Position numbers and translations under genes: made by a program. From Hanleya hanleyi (Eukaryota > Mollusca > Polyplacophora > Lepidopleurida > Hanleyidae): 64,000 nt of DNA. The first letter of the stretch is position 1, and each line of letters begins with the position of its first letter. The stretch lies in NCBI GenBank assembly GCA_036873755.1, contig JAVTVY010018931.1, positions 1 to 64,000 of the forward strand, in the 5' to 3' direction. Below, one piece after another: positions 8,158 through 23,100 of the stretch. Under the pieces are notes generated by a model. That model saw nothing but the letters and a program-made list of their open reading frames with translations, had not been told where the DNA came from and did not search any database.

Positions 8158-11100
8158 ATGAGTGACAACAAGAACAGAACGTTTCAAAGTCCGTTTTTTC
8201 GACCCTCTGCCCCTCTGATGGCAGCATCGACGACCTCAGGGTCATCCGGCTTTTCATTATTACCATCACAGAAATCTTTGAAAGGCATCCTAGCTGGTAA
8301 GTCTATATACATGTAACTTTGAAGGTGGTAAGTCTCATAATTATATGGGTAACATGATGTATGCATGGTTTTCTCTTGTAATACCAGTACTTTTTATATA
8401 ACATTGGAAGTCTCGTAAAACTTCGCGAGTGGTAAGTCTCATAATTATATAGATAACATGATATAATGCATGACTTTCTCTTGTAATACTTTTTATATAA
8501 CATTGGAGGTGGTTACAAGTCTCCGAGTCATAAATTATGTCTATAACATGATGAATGCATGGGTTCCTCTTGTGACAGGCGCCGGGGGTTGCTACATCGG
8601 GGCCAGCTCCAATATAAAAAGGAGGTGGGGAGGGGTGGGGCAGCAAGGACCACTTTCGCCCCCTCCCAAAAGGGGGGGGGGGCAGCAAGGACCACTTTGG
8701 CCCCCTCCCACCAATAATCCGCCAGATTGTAACTGACGTGCCTTGAAATGGGTCAGATATGTGTAGAGAAGCGTCTGTAATTCCAAACTTTTCCGGGGGA
8801 ATATCCCCGTCCCCACGATCACATCTTCAGAAGTCTGAAGTATTACTTGGGTGGGTGGGTATAATTGACAGATATGATCGGCGAATTATTTTCGAAGCAA
8901 CATGGTGGAAATTTCATTGAAGAACGCCGATTGGATTTTTTTTTTTTGGCTCTTTTGAGTCGGTTTTATTGCAAGATATGCTATCCCTTTTTTCTCAGAA
9001 GCGCCAAAGTGCATTAAATCAAGTCTAAAATTCAACAACAACAAAATTCCCGGGGGAGCACCCCCGCACCCCCCATCTGAGGGAGAGGGCCACCCCCTCC
9101 TTGTCCCACTCCCGTCTGGCCCCCGAATATTCAAGTCGCTCCGCCGCGCCTGTGTAATATATTTTTTTTTGCTGTCCTTAGAACTGGTCTGTACTGTACA
9201 GGCCTTGTACCGGTACGGCAAAAGAGCAATACAATTTATTCTGATTCTGCGATGTTCAATTTAGAAAGTATGTGTACATACCAAAAAGCTTAATTGGCCT
9301 GGGATGTCGTGCACACCGCAAGTCATGGTAAGAATAGGTCTCAGCTCCTCAGACAGCTTGTCATAAGAGGAGACCAACTTGGACACCCATGAGGTTCCCG
9401 GGTGTGAAAAGGAATAGGAATGGGTGTAAAAAGGGATAGGACCCTACCCGTAAGGTTCCCGGGTGTGAAAAGGAATAGGACCCAAAGTCGTTATAGGACT
9501 GTAATATAGTTGAGAATGAGAGCGACGTTGAATCATATGAATTTACTCGCTCACTATATTGTCCCAAATATTTAAATCACTAGGCCTAACTGTAGAAAAG
9601 TAACCAGTGATCATACGTTGATTGTAGGATACATATGTATATATGGAATCAACTGTCACAACTGTAACAACTTATATGATATTGGTATAACCATAGCTAA
9701 AGTTTAACATAGTGCCTCATTCCTCAGTGACGGAAAGCTATGGAGCCAATGTATATGGCCACACATAAAAACAGATCTATCTGTTCCCATTTACATCAAA
9801 TCATGTTACTTTCTCTTCAAATACTCAACTGGTTATCGTTTGCCAGGGGTTGAAATGTTTTGAAAAAATGTACCCCATACTTTTCCCAGTGACACTGACA
9901 GGTAGAAAAAATGAGCACCTGTCTCTTCTGAACAAATTTGTAGTGACTAATTAAGTTTATACCCTTGACTGATGTTCTTGGACAAGAACTTATTATTGCA
10001 AAAGAATAAGTAAGCTTAAATGTTAAGTTAATCAAAATATTTGGCTTTTGAAAGCAACAATATTGCCAGAATGATTACATGTACATTGATGATATTTTCA
10101 GCTCCAAATACAACTTGGTAGAGATGGAACTTTACAGAACTTGAGAAGATTTGATCAATTTAATTTTAAAGATATTATTTATGTGATGGGTACATGCATT
10201 TTATTTCTACCCGTCTCTTTGTAAAAATGATCTGTCCAAGAGTTTTAGCGTCGCTTTTAACAACCAACAAGGCACCACCCAGCCAAGTTTCAGTTCTGTT
10301 GCTAGACACCTGCCATCCAGGATAGGTGGACATTTTGACTGTTTCGTGGAGGTGAAATGAAAATTTCATAACATTTATTAATTGCAATAAACACAATGCT
10401 TGCTTTTTTGTCCCCCGCTACTTAGTAGGGGGGGGACTTAGAAACACCGGTGTCCGTAATTCCGTGATTCCGTAATTCCGTAAGATTTTCTTGTCCGGAC
10501 AATAACTCGTGAATGATTCAACCGATCAACTTCAAACTTGGGGTGTGCCTTGACATCGGCGAGAGGACGGTTGGGATTGTTTTTCAGCAATGTGCGTAAT
10601 CCAATATGGCCGCCGTCAGCCATTTTGGATTATAAGCAGTTCGATCTTAGATTTTCTTGTCCGGACAATAACTCGTGAACGATTTAACCGATCAACTTCA
10701 AACTTGGGGTGTGCCTTGACATTGGTGAGAGGGCGGTTGGGATTGTTTTTCAGCAATGTGCGTAATCAAATATGGCCGCCGTCAGCCATTTTGGATTATA
10801 TGCAGTTGGATCTTAGATTTTGTTGTCCGGACAATAACTCGTGAACGATTTAACCGATCAACTTCAAACTTGGGGTATGCCTTGACATTGGTGAGAGGAC
10901 GGTTGGGATTGTTTTTCAGCAATGTGCGTAATCTAATATGGCCGCCGTCAGCCGTATTGGATTATAAGCAATTGGATCTTAGATGTTCTTGTCCGGACAA
11001 TAACTTGTGAACGATTTAACCGATCAACTTCAAACTTTGGGTGTGCCTTGACATTGGTGAGAGGACGGTTGGGATTGTTTTTCAGCAATGTGCGTAATCT

Positions 11101-14100
11101 AATATGGCCGCCGTGAGCCATATTGGATTATAAGCAGTTGGATCTCATCCGGACAATAACTCGAGAACGATTCAACCGATCTACTTCATATGTGGGGAGT
11201 GCCTTGACATTGTTGAGAGGAGGATTAGGATTGTTTTTCAAGGACGTGCTTGATCCAATATAGCCACCATCAGCCATACTGGATTTCATTGGATTTTAAG
11301 CAGTTTGATCTTGTCCGGACAATAACTGGAGTACGATTCAACTGATCTACTTCAAACTTGGGGAGTGCCTTGACATCGGTGAGAGGATGGTTGGGATTTT
11401 TTTTTCAGCAATGTGCATAATCCAATATGGCCGCCGTCAGCCATATTGGATTATAAGCAGTTGGATCTTAGATTTTCTTGTCCGGACAATAACTCGTGAA
11501 CGATTTAATCGATCAACTTCAAATTTGGGGTGTGCCTTGACATTGGTGAGAGGACGGTTGGGATTGTTTTTCAGCAATGTGCGTAATCTAATATGGCCGC
11601 CGTCAGCCATATTGGATTATAAGCAGTTGGATCTTGTCTGGACAATAACTCGAGAACGATTCAACCGATCTACTTCATACCTGGGGAGTGCCTTGACATT
11701 GTTGAGAGGAGGATTAGGATTGTTTTTCAAGGACGTGCTTAATCCAATATGGCCACCATCGGCCATACTGGATTTCATTGGATTTTAAGCAGTTTGATCT
11801 TGTCCGGACAACAGCTGGAGTACGATTCAACTGATCTACTTCAAACTTGGGGAGTCCCTTGACCTTAGTGAGAGGACAGTCATGTATTATGTTTTATGAA
11901 TGTGCATAATCCAATATGGGTGCCATCCGCTGTATTAGATTATGTTAAGCTCATCAGCGATATCTCCATTTTCAAATCTCACTCTTATCAATGATATGAG
12001 ATATCATCGACAAAAAAAAAATCGACCATAGAGGTCCATGGCCCCCGCAGCAGCAGCGCCAGTTATGGTGGATGTAATCCACCATAACTGGTGCTGCTAG
12101 CGGGGGACATGGACCTCTATGGTCGATTTTTCTCTTTCACTGGCACTGTCACGATCAGTCACTGCGGTATCATTTTGGGGAATACTCTCTGACCCACTTA
12201 CAGGTCCTGTAACAAATGTATTACTGAGATTGTGTAGAACAGCTGTGATTATTGAGTAAACTACATTTAGGTGTATTTTTGTGTCTGTTTGTAGGCCTAT
12301 CTCACCCAGACAGGTATAAACAGGTGTTTGTGCTAGTTAACCAGCTGTCAGTCTCTGGTATGAATATGTTAATTTGTGAACTCCATGTGGACTTCAAACC
12401 TCATAATGTTGTTTACACATGGTCACAGATTGTGATGTCTGCCTGCCAGTAGGATCTGAACATTAAACTGTAATACAATGTATGCCGCCTGTACATGTAT
12501 GCAGCTAATGACATTTCCAGGTCTGAGGAAAGGGGACCCTGGGTGGGCGGGCCAAGTCAAGTGGTCCTTTGCTGGTGACCTCTAGCCTCGTACCGCTCAC
12601 CTGGCATGGGTTTGAGCCCCGCTGGTGCATGTGTGAAAGTTTGCCAGTTACTTGTCGATCGGTGGTGGCTTCTTTCGGGTTCTCCGATTTCCTCTACCAA
12701 CCAAAATGGCTGCCACTATGAGTGAAATAACCTTGAGTGTAACATTATAAACCAAATCCCCCCTCTCCCACCTTCCAGGTCTAATGACTGTGCACATAAT
12801 GCCAAAATTTAAAAAAGTTATTTGTTTGGGGTAACAATCTATGGTGAGTACATGTAGGTCTTTTTTTCATTTTAATTTTTTAAATATTTATTTTTTTCAT
12901 TTTAATTTTTTTTTGTGATCACATACCCGGTGATAACATTGCTTCATGACAGTAGAGACAAGAGAAAATATTATCATTTATATGATCCTGCCTTGACCTG
13001 TAGTTTACTGGTTTACATATAATTTCAATATAAATCAGCTGTGATTGTCTTCATTGGTCAATTTGTGATTTTACCCCTATTAAATCTGAGTTTGTCTCAT
13101 GATCCGATAGAGCAATACTCCATTTGTTCTGAATTTACCCCAGTCAGATTTGAGGTTTGCATAACTCGCATTCGATGATCATCTGAGTTTCTCTCATCTA
13201 AGTTTAGCATTATCTGGGATCAGACCCCATCAGCTCAGTGATCCTCCATTAGATCTGAGTTTTTCCTATCATTAAATCTGAGATTACCCAGGGCTTTATA
13301 TTTGAGTTTACTATAACCCGATCAGATCCGAGTTTGCCCCATTACATCGTTGTTTGCCCCATCCCGATTCCCATCGGATCTGAGTTTGCCTCCTTCAGAT
13401 CCGAGTGGTATCCTATCAGATCTGAGTTTGGTCCATCAGAGCTGTTTGCCCCATCAGATCTGAGCTTGGCACATCAGATCCATGTTTTGCTCCATTAAAT
13501 CCAAGTTGCCCCGTGGGGCTGACGGGGTTAACCTGGGATGTCATTGTGCACACACAAGGTCATGTTAAGAATAGGCCTCAGCTTCTCAGACAGCTTGTTG
13601 TAAGAGGCGACTAACTGGGGCACTCGTGGGGTTCCCGGTGTGAAAAGGAATAGGACCCCACCCCTGGGGTTCCCATGCGGGTGTTAAAAGGAATAGGATC
13701 CTAACGTGGGGTTCTCGGGTGTGAAAAGGAGTAGGACCCAACCATCGTGATATGACTAAAATATAGTTGAAAGTGATGTTTGATGTCACTTGCGACATTC
13801 AAAAAGCGGCGTTTGATACCAACTGTCTTGATATGAAATATAGATGAAAGCGACGTCACTCGCTCACTCAAATCCGAGTTTGTAGGCTTTCTGGTTTGAG
13901 GTGAGTGGTATTTGGTTAAAGCATAGGATAGCATAGGATAGATCTGAGTTTTCTTCCAGTAGATCCAAGTATGCCCTTATATCAGATCCGAGTTTGCCTG
14001 AGCATCAGAACTGAGTTTTGGACTACAGGTTTGAGTTTGCCATATAAGGACGGAATTTTCCACATCAGATCCAAGTTTGCTCCATCAGATTTGAGTTGGT

Positions 14101-17100
14101 CCCATCAGATATGATTTTGCCACATCAAATATGAGTCAACCAGAGATTTGAGTGCGTCCCATCAGATCTGCGTTTGCAACATCAGATCTGAATTTGCTCC
14201 ATCAGATCTGAGTTTGCTCCATCAGATCTAAGTTTGCCCCATCAGACTGCAGCCCTCTCAATTTACCATGGCAATCAGCAAATGCCGAGGTAAATGCCTT
14301 GGCAAAATCAGTTCACCTCAGCAATATTTAACATGGTGTTCAATACGAATCATTTTGATATGACATTATTTTTGCCGAGGCGAGTTTTCCGAATTGTGTG
14401 GGCTGAGACTGAGTAAACTTACTCCATCAGATCCATGTTTGCCACATCAGATCTGAGTTTACTCCATAATATATGAGCTTGCTCCATCAGATCTAATTTT
14501 GCCCCATCTGGCTGAGTTTGCTCCATCAGATCTAAGTTTGCTCCATCAGATCTAAGTTTGCCACATCAGATCTAAGCTTGCTCCATCAGATACTTGTATG
14601 AGCTTGCTCCATCAGATCTAAGTTTGCTCCATCAGATCTAAGTTTGCTCCATCAGATCTAAGTTTGCCACATCAGATCTAAGCTTACTCCATCAGATACT
14701 TGTATGAGCTTGCTCCATCAGATTTAAGTTTGCCCTATCAGATGTGTGAACATTTGCTCAAACATAAGATCTGACTTTTCCTCATCAGATCTGAGTTTAC
14801 TCCAATTATCAGAGTTTAGATCATACCTCCAGTCTTAAGATCTGAATTTGCTTCATCAAATCTGAGTTGCATGGACATCAGATGATCTGAGTTTGGGTCT
14901 ACTGATCTGAGTTTGCCCTACAAGGATGGAGTTTTCCACATCAGATCCGAGTTTGCTCCATCAGATGTGAGTTTGTCCCATCAGATCTGAGTTTGCCCCA
15001 GCAGTTCTGAGGTTGTTACGTCAGATCTGAGTTTGTCACACCAAGTATGAGTTTGTCACACCAGACATCTATATGAGTATGTCTCATCAGATATAAGTTT
15101 GTCCCTTCAGATTTGAGTTTGCTATATCAGATCTGAGGTTGCTCCATCAGATAAATGTTTGCTACATCAGATCTGAGTTTGCTATCAGATATGTGTTTGC
15201 CCTACATGTACATGTTCCATCATGAGTTTGCTCCATCAGATCTGAGTTTCTTCCATCAGACCAAGTTTGCTCCATCAGATATCTGTTTGCCCCTTCAAAT
15301 CAGATCTGAGTTTGCCCCTGGCCCATCTGATTTACCCCCATCATCAGGTCTACATGTATGTTCAGCCCCTTCAGACGTATTTGAATGTTTCCTCGTTCAG
15401 ATGAGAGCTTCGTGCCTTTTGTCTCTTTATCCCACTATGGACATGTGTTCATATTTAACAAAATTTTAAGCTCCATTTGTAGCCTCCAATCGATGCAAGT
15501 TATTGAGCTACATTACACTTGGATATGTTTCATCATTTTTATTGGTCATCATGTATCCAATTGAACAAATATTACATTCAAAGGTGTATTATTGTTGCTC
15601 CATCAGGTGTGTTTATTGATTCTGGTCGGTGTTATTAGAGTGTATAGAATATGCTGGTTGCTGTTTTTATAGACACTCTGCCTTCATACCAGATTAACAT
15701 AGTTTTCAGCACAGCCAGAAAATCAATTTGTACAAGTTATCCATACTTGAGAACTGAATTAGCACAGGAAATCACTGTAAATTGATTACAAATTAGTGTG
15801 ATCGCCACAAACAGTATGCACACTGTCAGTTTTGGTAATAAATACTAATCGTGGTAAATCTGTTTTGAGTTTGATTGTTACAATGTATCCCCTGCCATTG
15901 TGGATTCAACATGTGTCACAGCATGTACATAGATCAGTACTTGGTTGGTTTAAATGAATTGCCATGGCTTGATCGGTAACTGGTTGGTTTAACATCAGTT
16001 CATACTCGCTGATCGGTAACTGGCTGGTTTAACAATAATTGACAAATTTGGTGCGTACCTGGTTGGTTTAACATTAAATGCACATTAGTTTGATATTAAT
16101 TGCCATTGGTTTATGGGTTAGTTGGTATAAATATCACTTGACAATGGTTGATTAGTAATTGATTGGTTTAACAGTAATTCCAATAGTCGATTGGTAACTG
16201 GTTGGTTTAACATGATTTGCCACTGGATGATTGTACGTAGGTTTTTTTAGCTCATGGGCCGAAGGCCCTATGTCATGGCCTGATTGTCCATCGTGCGTCG
16301 TCCGTCGTGCATAAACATCTTCTTCTCTGAAACCGCTTGGCCGATTAAGCTGAAACTTGGCATGCATGTTCCCCCCAATGAGTACACCAGAATTTGTTCA
16401 TGCGGTGTCGATACGATTTTAAATATGGCTGCCATGGTGGCCATATTGAATTTGCCAGTGAAATCTTGTCATCATTATTTTTCGGTAACTACTTCATGGA
16501 TCTTTCTCAAATGTGGTACACCGGCTCCCCTTTGGGTCTAGTTGTACAACATGCGTCCTTTTATGTCCAATTTGAATATCCAATATGATCACCAGGCGGC
16601 CATCTTGGATTTCCCCATGAAACTTTGTTATCGCAATTTCTTAGGAACTACTGCATGGATCTTTCTCAAATTTGGTACACCGGTTCCCCTTGGGGTCTAG
16701 TTGTGCAAGATACCTTTTGTGGTCTGATTCAAAAATCCAATATGGCCACCAGGCGGCCATCTTGGATTTCCCCATGTAACATTATCGCGATTTCTCGGGA
16801 ACTACTGCATTGATCTTTCTCAAATTTGGTACACATGTTCACCTTGGGGTCTAGTTGTGCAAGATAACCTTTTGTGGTCCGATTAAAAAATCCAACGGCC
16901 ATCTTGAATTTCCCGATGAAACATTGTTATCGCGATTTTTCAGGAACTACTACGTGGATCTTTCTCAAATTTGGTACACGGGTTCCCATTGAGATCTAGT
17001 TGTGCAATATACCTTTTGTGGTCTGATTCAAAAATCCAATATGGCCACCAGGCAGCCATCTTGGATTTCCCCATGAAACATTGTTATTGCGATTTCTCAG

Positions 17101-20100
17101 GAACTAGTACTGGATGGCTCTTTCTCATATTTGGTACACAGGTTCCCCTTGAGGTCTAGTTGTGCAAGATACCTTTTGTTATTTGATTCAAAAATCCAAT
17201 ATGGCCACCAGGTGGCCATTTTGGATTTCCCTATGAAATTTTATCGCGTTTTCTCAGGAACTGCTGCATTGATCTTTCTCAAATTTGATACACAGGTTCC
17301 CCTTGGGGTCTAGTTGTGCAAGATACCTTTTGTTATTTGATTCGAAAATCCAATATGGCCATCTTGGATTTCCCCATGAAACTTTATCGTGATTTCTCAG
17401 GAACTGCTGCATGGATCTTTCTCAAATTTGATACACAATTCCCCTTGGGGTCTAGTTGTGCAAGATACCTTTTCTGCTCTGATTCGAAAATCCAATATGG
17501 CCACCAGGTGGCCTTGTTGGATTTCCCCATGAAACTTTGTTATCGCGATTTCTCAGGAATAACTGCATTGATCTTTCTCAAATTTGATCCACAGCTTCCC
17601 CTTGGGGTCAAGTTGTGCAAGATAACTTTTCTGGTCCGAATTGAAAATCCAATATGGCCACCAGACGACCATCTTGAATTTCCCCATGAAATTTTGTTAT
17701 CGTGAATTCTCAGGAAATTACTTTATGGATCTTTGTCACAGGTTCCCCTTGTGGTCCAGTTGTGCAAGATACCTTTTTTGGGCCTTTTCGAAATTCCAGT
17801 ATGGCCGCATCTTGAATTTCCCATGAAACTTTGTTACCATGAAATCTCAGGAAATTACTGCATGGATCATTTAGTGTTCAGGGGGGACAACACAAGTTAG
17901 AAACTCATCTATTGCAGTTCTTAGTAAAAATTTTTCACAGCTACTTTCTCCAGTTACAGCCAGATGAGCTGCAGTGCCGTGGTACTATCTTTTTTCACGG
18001 GGCGATGTAGACCCGTAGGGACTAATGGTCCTGTCTTATAGTCAGAAAAAATTGAGCACCGGCTCTGTGTCTTGCTAACACAGCAAAGGATAGAGTTCTT
18101 ACACGACAAGAAAGAGGTCTGAAACTTCCTTATTTAGAGTGTCCAGGTTTCTGTGGTTTTAATGTTCGCGTATAGTTGCAGGTCTGATATGTTTAAGTTA
18201 CATTTTCATTTATCTAATTTTATGCGTGTTTTCGTTCATTTTCCAGTGGCACTACTTTCGTGCTCAAAATATGTAGTCTGCTAAATCACAGATTTTGAGA
18301 GGCACATGTTGAGTGATTTTGTGGGACTAACTCATTCTCATTAGAAAGCGTGTTTGGGCAGTAATTTAGTATTAAATAATACCAGTATAAGTGTAATTCA
18401 TTGTAGAAAACACTGGGATATTTCACTTTGCCTGTATTCATTTACATTTTCATGAAATATGTGTGTTGAGGTACAGTTTGGAATTTTCACCATTTAAGCT
18501 TACCCCTCAAGACCCTCTGCATTAATTTTTTATGGTAAGTTTCTAAAATCCAGTGGTGGTCAAATCATTTACGTAATAATTTCCCTGTATTCTGAAATGT
18601 TTTCTTTCCATTCTGCTTCTGAAATATTCATGGAATGTTGCAAGCATTTCCCCCTGATCTACAGAAAGAGCTCTGCATATCACAGACAGCTGTGTTTGAA
18701 AATGTAAGGTGACAGGAGAGATAACCAAATAGAACTGTAATATACTAGGGGTGTACTGCAGGAGGAGATACATGTATATAATATGATGCCATGAGCGGAT
18801 GCATCCCAGCATAGCTCCAGTCCATCTAACCATGAGGATTTTACATTGTATCTCAATACTCATTTTTACCCCTCGGCCAATTTTGGCCATGGGGTATTGT
18901 CGTCTTATACGTCCGTCTGTTCGTAGGTCCGTACGTCAGTACATGAGCGAGATAGCCGGAAAACGGTTCCACTGAAGAATTCCAAATTTGGTATTCTTAT
19001 TTACCTAGTCAAGGACCAGAAGCCTATTGAATTGGGACCTGATTGGGTGGAAACCTTGGCGGCCATCTTTAATTTTATGCAAAATGGATAATGATCCATA
19101 TCACGGAAACCATTCAACTGTTCAATACAAAACTTGGTATACATCATCGTTACATCAAGCAACTTTCAATGAATTACCAAACCGGTTTTTCTGATTAGAT
19201 GGAAATCCTGGAGGTCATCTTTAATTTATGCAAAATCGATAATGATACATATCTCTGTTACCATTCAATCGTTTTATATGAAAGTTGGTATACATGTACA
19301 TCATCGATGCATATACAGATACTTTAAATCGGGACCTGATTGACCGAAAACCTTGGTGGCCATCTTTAATTTATGCAAAAACTTTAATGATATATATCTC
19401 TGATATCATTTAAGTGTTCTATACCAAACTTGGTATACAGCATCGATGTATCAAGAATATGTATGAATAACCACATCAGTTCCTCTGAGTGGGGAGAAGG
19501 ATGGGCGGCCATCTTAAATTTATGCAAAATCATTAATGATCTCGTTCTCTGATACCGTTTGAGTGCTCGATGTAATATTTGGTATACATCATCGATGCGT
19601 CAAGAGACTTACGACAAATGACAGTTCTGGTTTCTCTGGTTGGACGGAAACCTTGGTGGCCATCTTTAATTTATGCAAAATCTTTAATGATGTATATCTC
19701 TGATACCATTTCAGTGTTCTATACGAAACTTGGTATACAGCATCAATGTATCAAGAGACTTTCAATTAATAACCACATCAGTTCCTCTGAGTGGCTGGAA
19801 GGATGAGCGGCCATCTTTAATTTATGCGAAATCATTAATGGTCTCCATCTCTGATACCGTTCAAATGCTCGATGTAAAATTTGGTATACATCATTGATGC
19901 ATCAAGAAACTTATGTAATGAATACCGGTTTCTATGATTGGACGGCAACCTTGGGGGTCATTCCTAATTGTAAAATTTTTGATAATCTGTATATTTCTGA
20001 CTTTACTGCTTGGTGTTCCAGACATCTTGGTTCAAATTGAATACATTAATTTATGAATGTACCCAGAGCCGAGGGGTTTTCAGATGCGCAGCTTCGTATT

Positions 20101-23100
20101 GTTATTTACTGCTGAAGGATATACTTTCTATTATCTGGAAAAAGTGGAATTTTTTACAAATATTGATAACATGCAGTGAAGACATTATTTTATCATTTCA
20201 TCAGGTTCATTTCATAATAAATGTCTGTCCCAGCGGTCACAAGTTATTTTTTTTTTTAATATATATATGTGTGCAATTACACTAATGCACTAGAGATCCT
20301 TGTTGAGAGGAATGTGTGAGACTACAAGAATGGCTCTTTGCCATGGGATGGAACATCAAAGAGTTAGTGGAATTATTCCAACAGCCTATTTTACATTTAA
20401 ATAGCTCCGTTTCAGTGCCTAAGGCTCTAGTTATTATTTGCCAAAGATTCATCAGTAACTGGCAGGTTGGTTCAAAATTAATTGTCACTGCTCGATCGAC
20501 GATAACTGGTTGGATTAACATTATTTACCACAGGTTGATTGATACCTGTTTGATTTAACATTAATTGCCACCAGTAGATTTATAAGTTACGCATGTAAGA
20601 AGTTCGGGTTATATGAAAACTATTACCTCCCTTAACCGAATTACATCCCTTGACCGAATTATCATCCATCAGCACTGGAAAATATTCCAATAGTGCAAGC
20701 TGCATGGTTTTTCTGGTTAAATCTTGTATTTTTAATCAATCACGCTGAACTACACAACAAAGTACATGTAGTTGTCAGATGAAAAGATTATGCCAAGTTT
20801 TATATGATACATGTAGTAGTGGTGAATACATCTTCTCTTTTATGATACCAGAGTGTCGGCGCTGAGAAACACAAACCAACAGCCCCCATGTACATGTATT
20901 GTTGCATACAGAACATTTGATATACCGCGCACATGCTCTATCACTTTTTTCATCATTTAGTGTACATGCAGTCAGTAAGGATTAAACCAAAGTAATGTTC
21001 TGCAAATCCTGGGTAATGAGTCCCAAACCACCATTGAATTTTCTGGATCCAAGATTATTATCAGGAATTCACTTCCAGCGATTTACATTGATTGGCCATA
21101 ATATTTAACTGGACCAGTCATGGTCTGTGATGTATTTTAAAATGTTTCTATAATATTTGACTCTCAAAATATCAAATCACCTTTTCAACTTTTACTCGGA
21201 ACAAAATCTGGGCAAGTTTGATATGCATGGCCACCTCCAGAATTTGCCATAATCATGATAATGGGGTCGGGTGGGATGACCTTATATCTGGCGGTCTTAT
21301 CTCGAAAAATAAATGGTGGGGAATGTATGTTGAATTTTTACCCCTCAGCCAGATTGGTTCAGGGGTATTGTCAACCCGTCTGTTCATCCACTTTTCCCCC
21401 CTGACTCCATATCTTGAGAACTACGGAAGGCAGGCCGACGAAACTTCTGTCATGTCTGTCCAATATAGAATGTAATGTGTGGATGTGCCTTTTGTATGTT
21501 TCATTGGTCAGGTCCTCATTTGTCTGTCTGTCCGTCCACTTTTCTGTTCATTTGTATCATGGTTTAATTCCAACATTAAAGATTATGGGCCTTGTGGTAA
21601 GTTTCTAAAATCAAGTCGTGGTCAGATCATTTACATAATAATTTCCCTGTATTCAAAAATGTTTTCTTTCCATTCTACTTCCGAAATATTCATGGAATGT
21701 TTGCAAGCATTGTTTCCCTGATCCACATAAAACTGTATATTATATGCACCAAATTTTTTTCTGCTAGTGGACAGGGGGTATAACCACATAGGGGAATGTG
21801 CTGGATAATGTTGTTCACGTTTAACCCTATCTGGCCTGGGCGAGTTGGGGTGTACCGCAGCCTGGGGTGGGGGGGGGGGGGGGGGGGGAGGAGGAAATCC
21901 CCCCCCTATATATTTTTCACTATCGCTAAGCCTAGAGGGATGAAACTTTAACCACACTATATCTTTGGGTGAAGCTCTACAAGAAAATGTAAGAAAATCC
22001 AATATGGTCACCATGATGTCACTGTGACGTCATTTTCAAAAAGAGCTTTCTTGGACGATTTTTTGGTGTGAATTTGATAAAAAGTCACCGAGTTTCAGCT
22101 CTCAATTTTTTTGTCGTTCTGGAGATAGGAGCAAAAAACCAAATGAAAGCTATTCTATGAAAATAATGAACTCAAGAATATGAGAACAGTACAGCATTCT
22201 TTTTGGGATTTGGAAAAAACCAGCGAACAGATACATTGTAAACTGCGGACAAAAGCCCCAATGGAAAAAAAGTTTCAGGCCAGGGCCATAAGATCACAAC
22301 TTAAATATTTTTTTTATTACAGATTGTCGGATTCTTGTCAAATTTGGTGTGAAGATGCCATGAGTTGTGGCTTGGGTTTGCATTTCGCATGCTATAACTC
22401 TCATGCTATGCATCTGAACTCCTACACCCATAAAAACATCTTGGTCTGGACTGTTAAGGGGCTGGAGGGTTGTAGCACCCTGGTGCCTCACATTTTATAT
22501 GTTTAGGAAGAAGTGCCAGGCTACATGGTGTGGTGTGCCATGATTTGTGGCAGCAAATATTATGGAATATAGTTTTCTCAAGATGTACATGTGCTCAGTC
22601 AATTTACTAGCCTACATATTAAGTCAGGTGATTTTTTTTGTGGTTTCTAACCAATAGTGTTCACCACATTTCTCACTCTTCCTTTATTAATAGTAAAATT
22701 AAAGTGAAGTTACACTATAGTACGCTGTACATGTAGTCTTGAATTTGACTTTATCATACTAACTGTAAGACAGATGCTGTCAAACTTGTAGATTGTCAGT
22801 GTGACCTTCTAGATCATATAGAGGATGTAGAATATGGTGACCCTGTGGTCATTATCCATTAGACCTTGACCAGATAGTCTATAAATCTAGGTTTCAGCTT
22901 TGTCTGCAGGAAAATCTCTGTATGTGGAACAGAAAATGGAAATATATGCGAATGATGTTTGATCATACATTGTATGGAGTTACTGAATAATAATGATTTT
23001 GCGATATTTCACACTTGAATGATTTATGCTAAGATCCACTCATTCAGCCCTTCCTAATATTCACATGGACGTTTGTCAGTGCTAAGAAAGAGTGCTACAG

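Noticed and set aside
10590..11788. Repeated open frames ([10 protein letters not shown].., [18 protein letters not shown]) that look like a repeat protein
   Set aside because: They lie wholly inside array A. The 166-bp period is not a multiple of three, so the frame is lost from unit to unit.
13080..15350. CRISPR-like array (regular 20-bp motif)
   Set aside because: Units are directly adjacent without unique spacers, and the genome is eukaryotic; it is a minisatellite.
21631..22014. Frame with poly-proline ([10 protein letters not shown])
   Set aside because: Produced by the run of G at 21866-21890; no conserved sequence around it.
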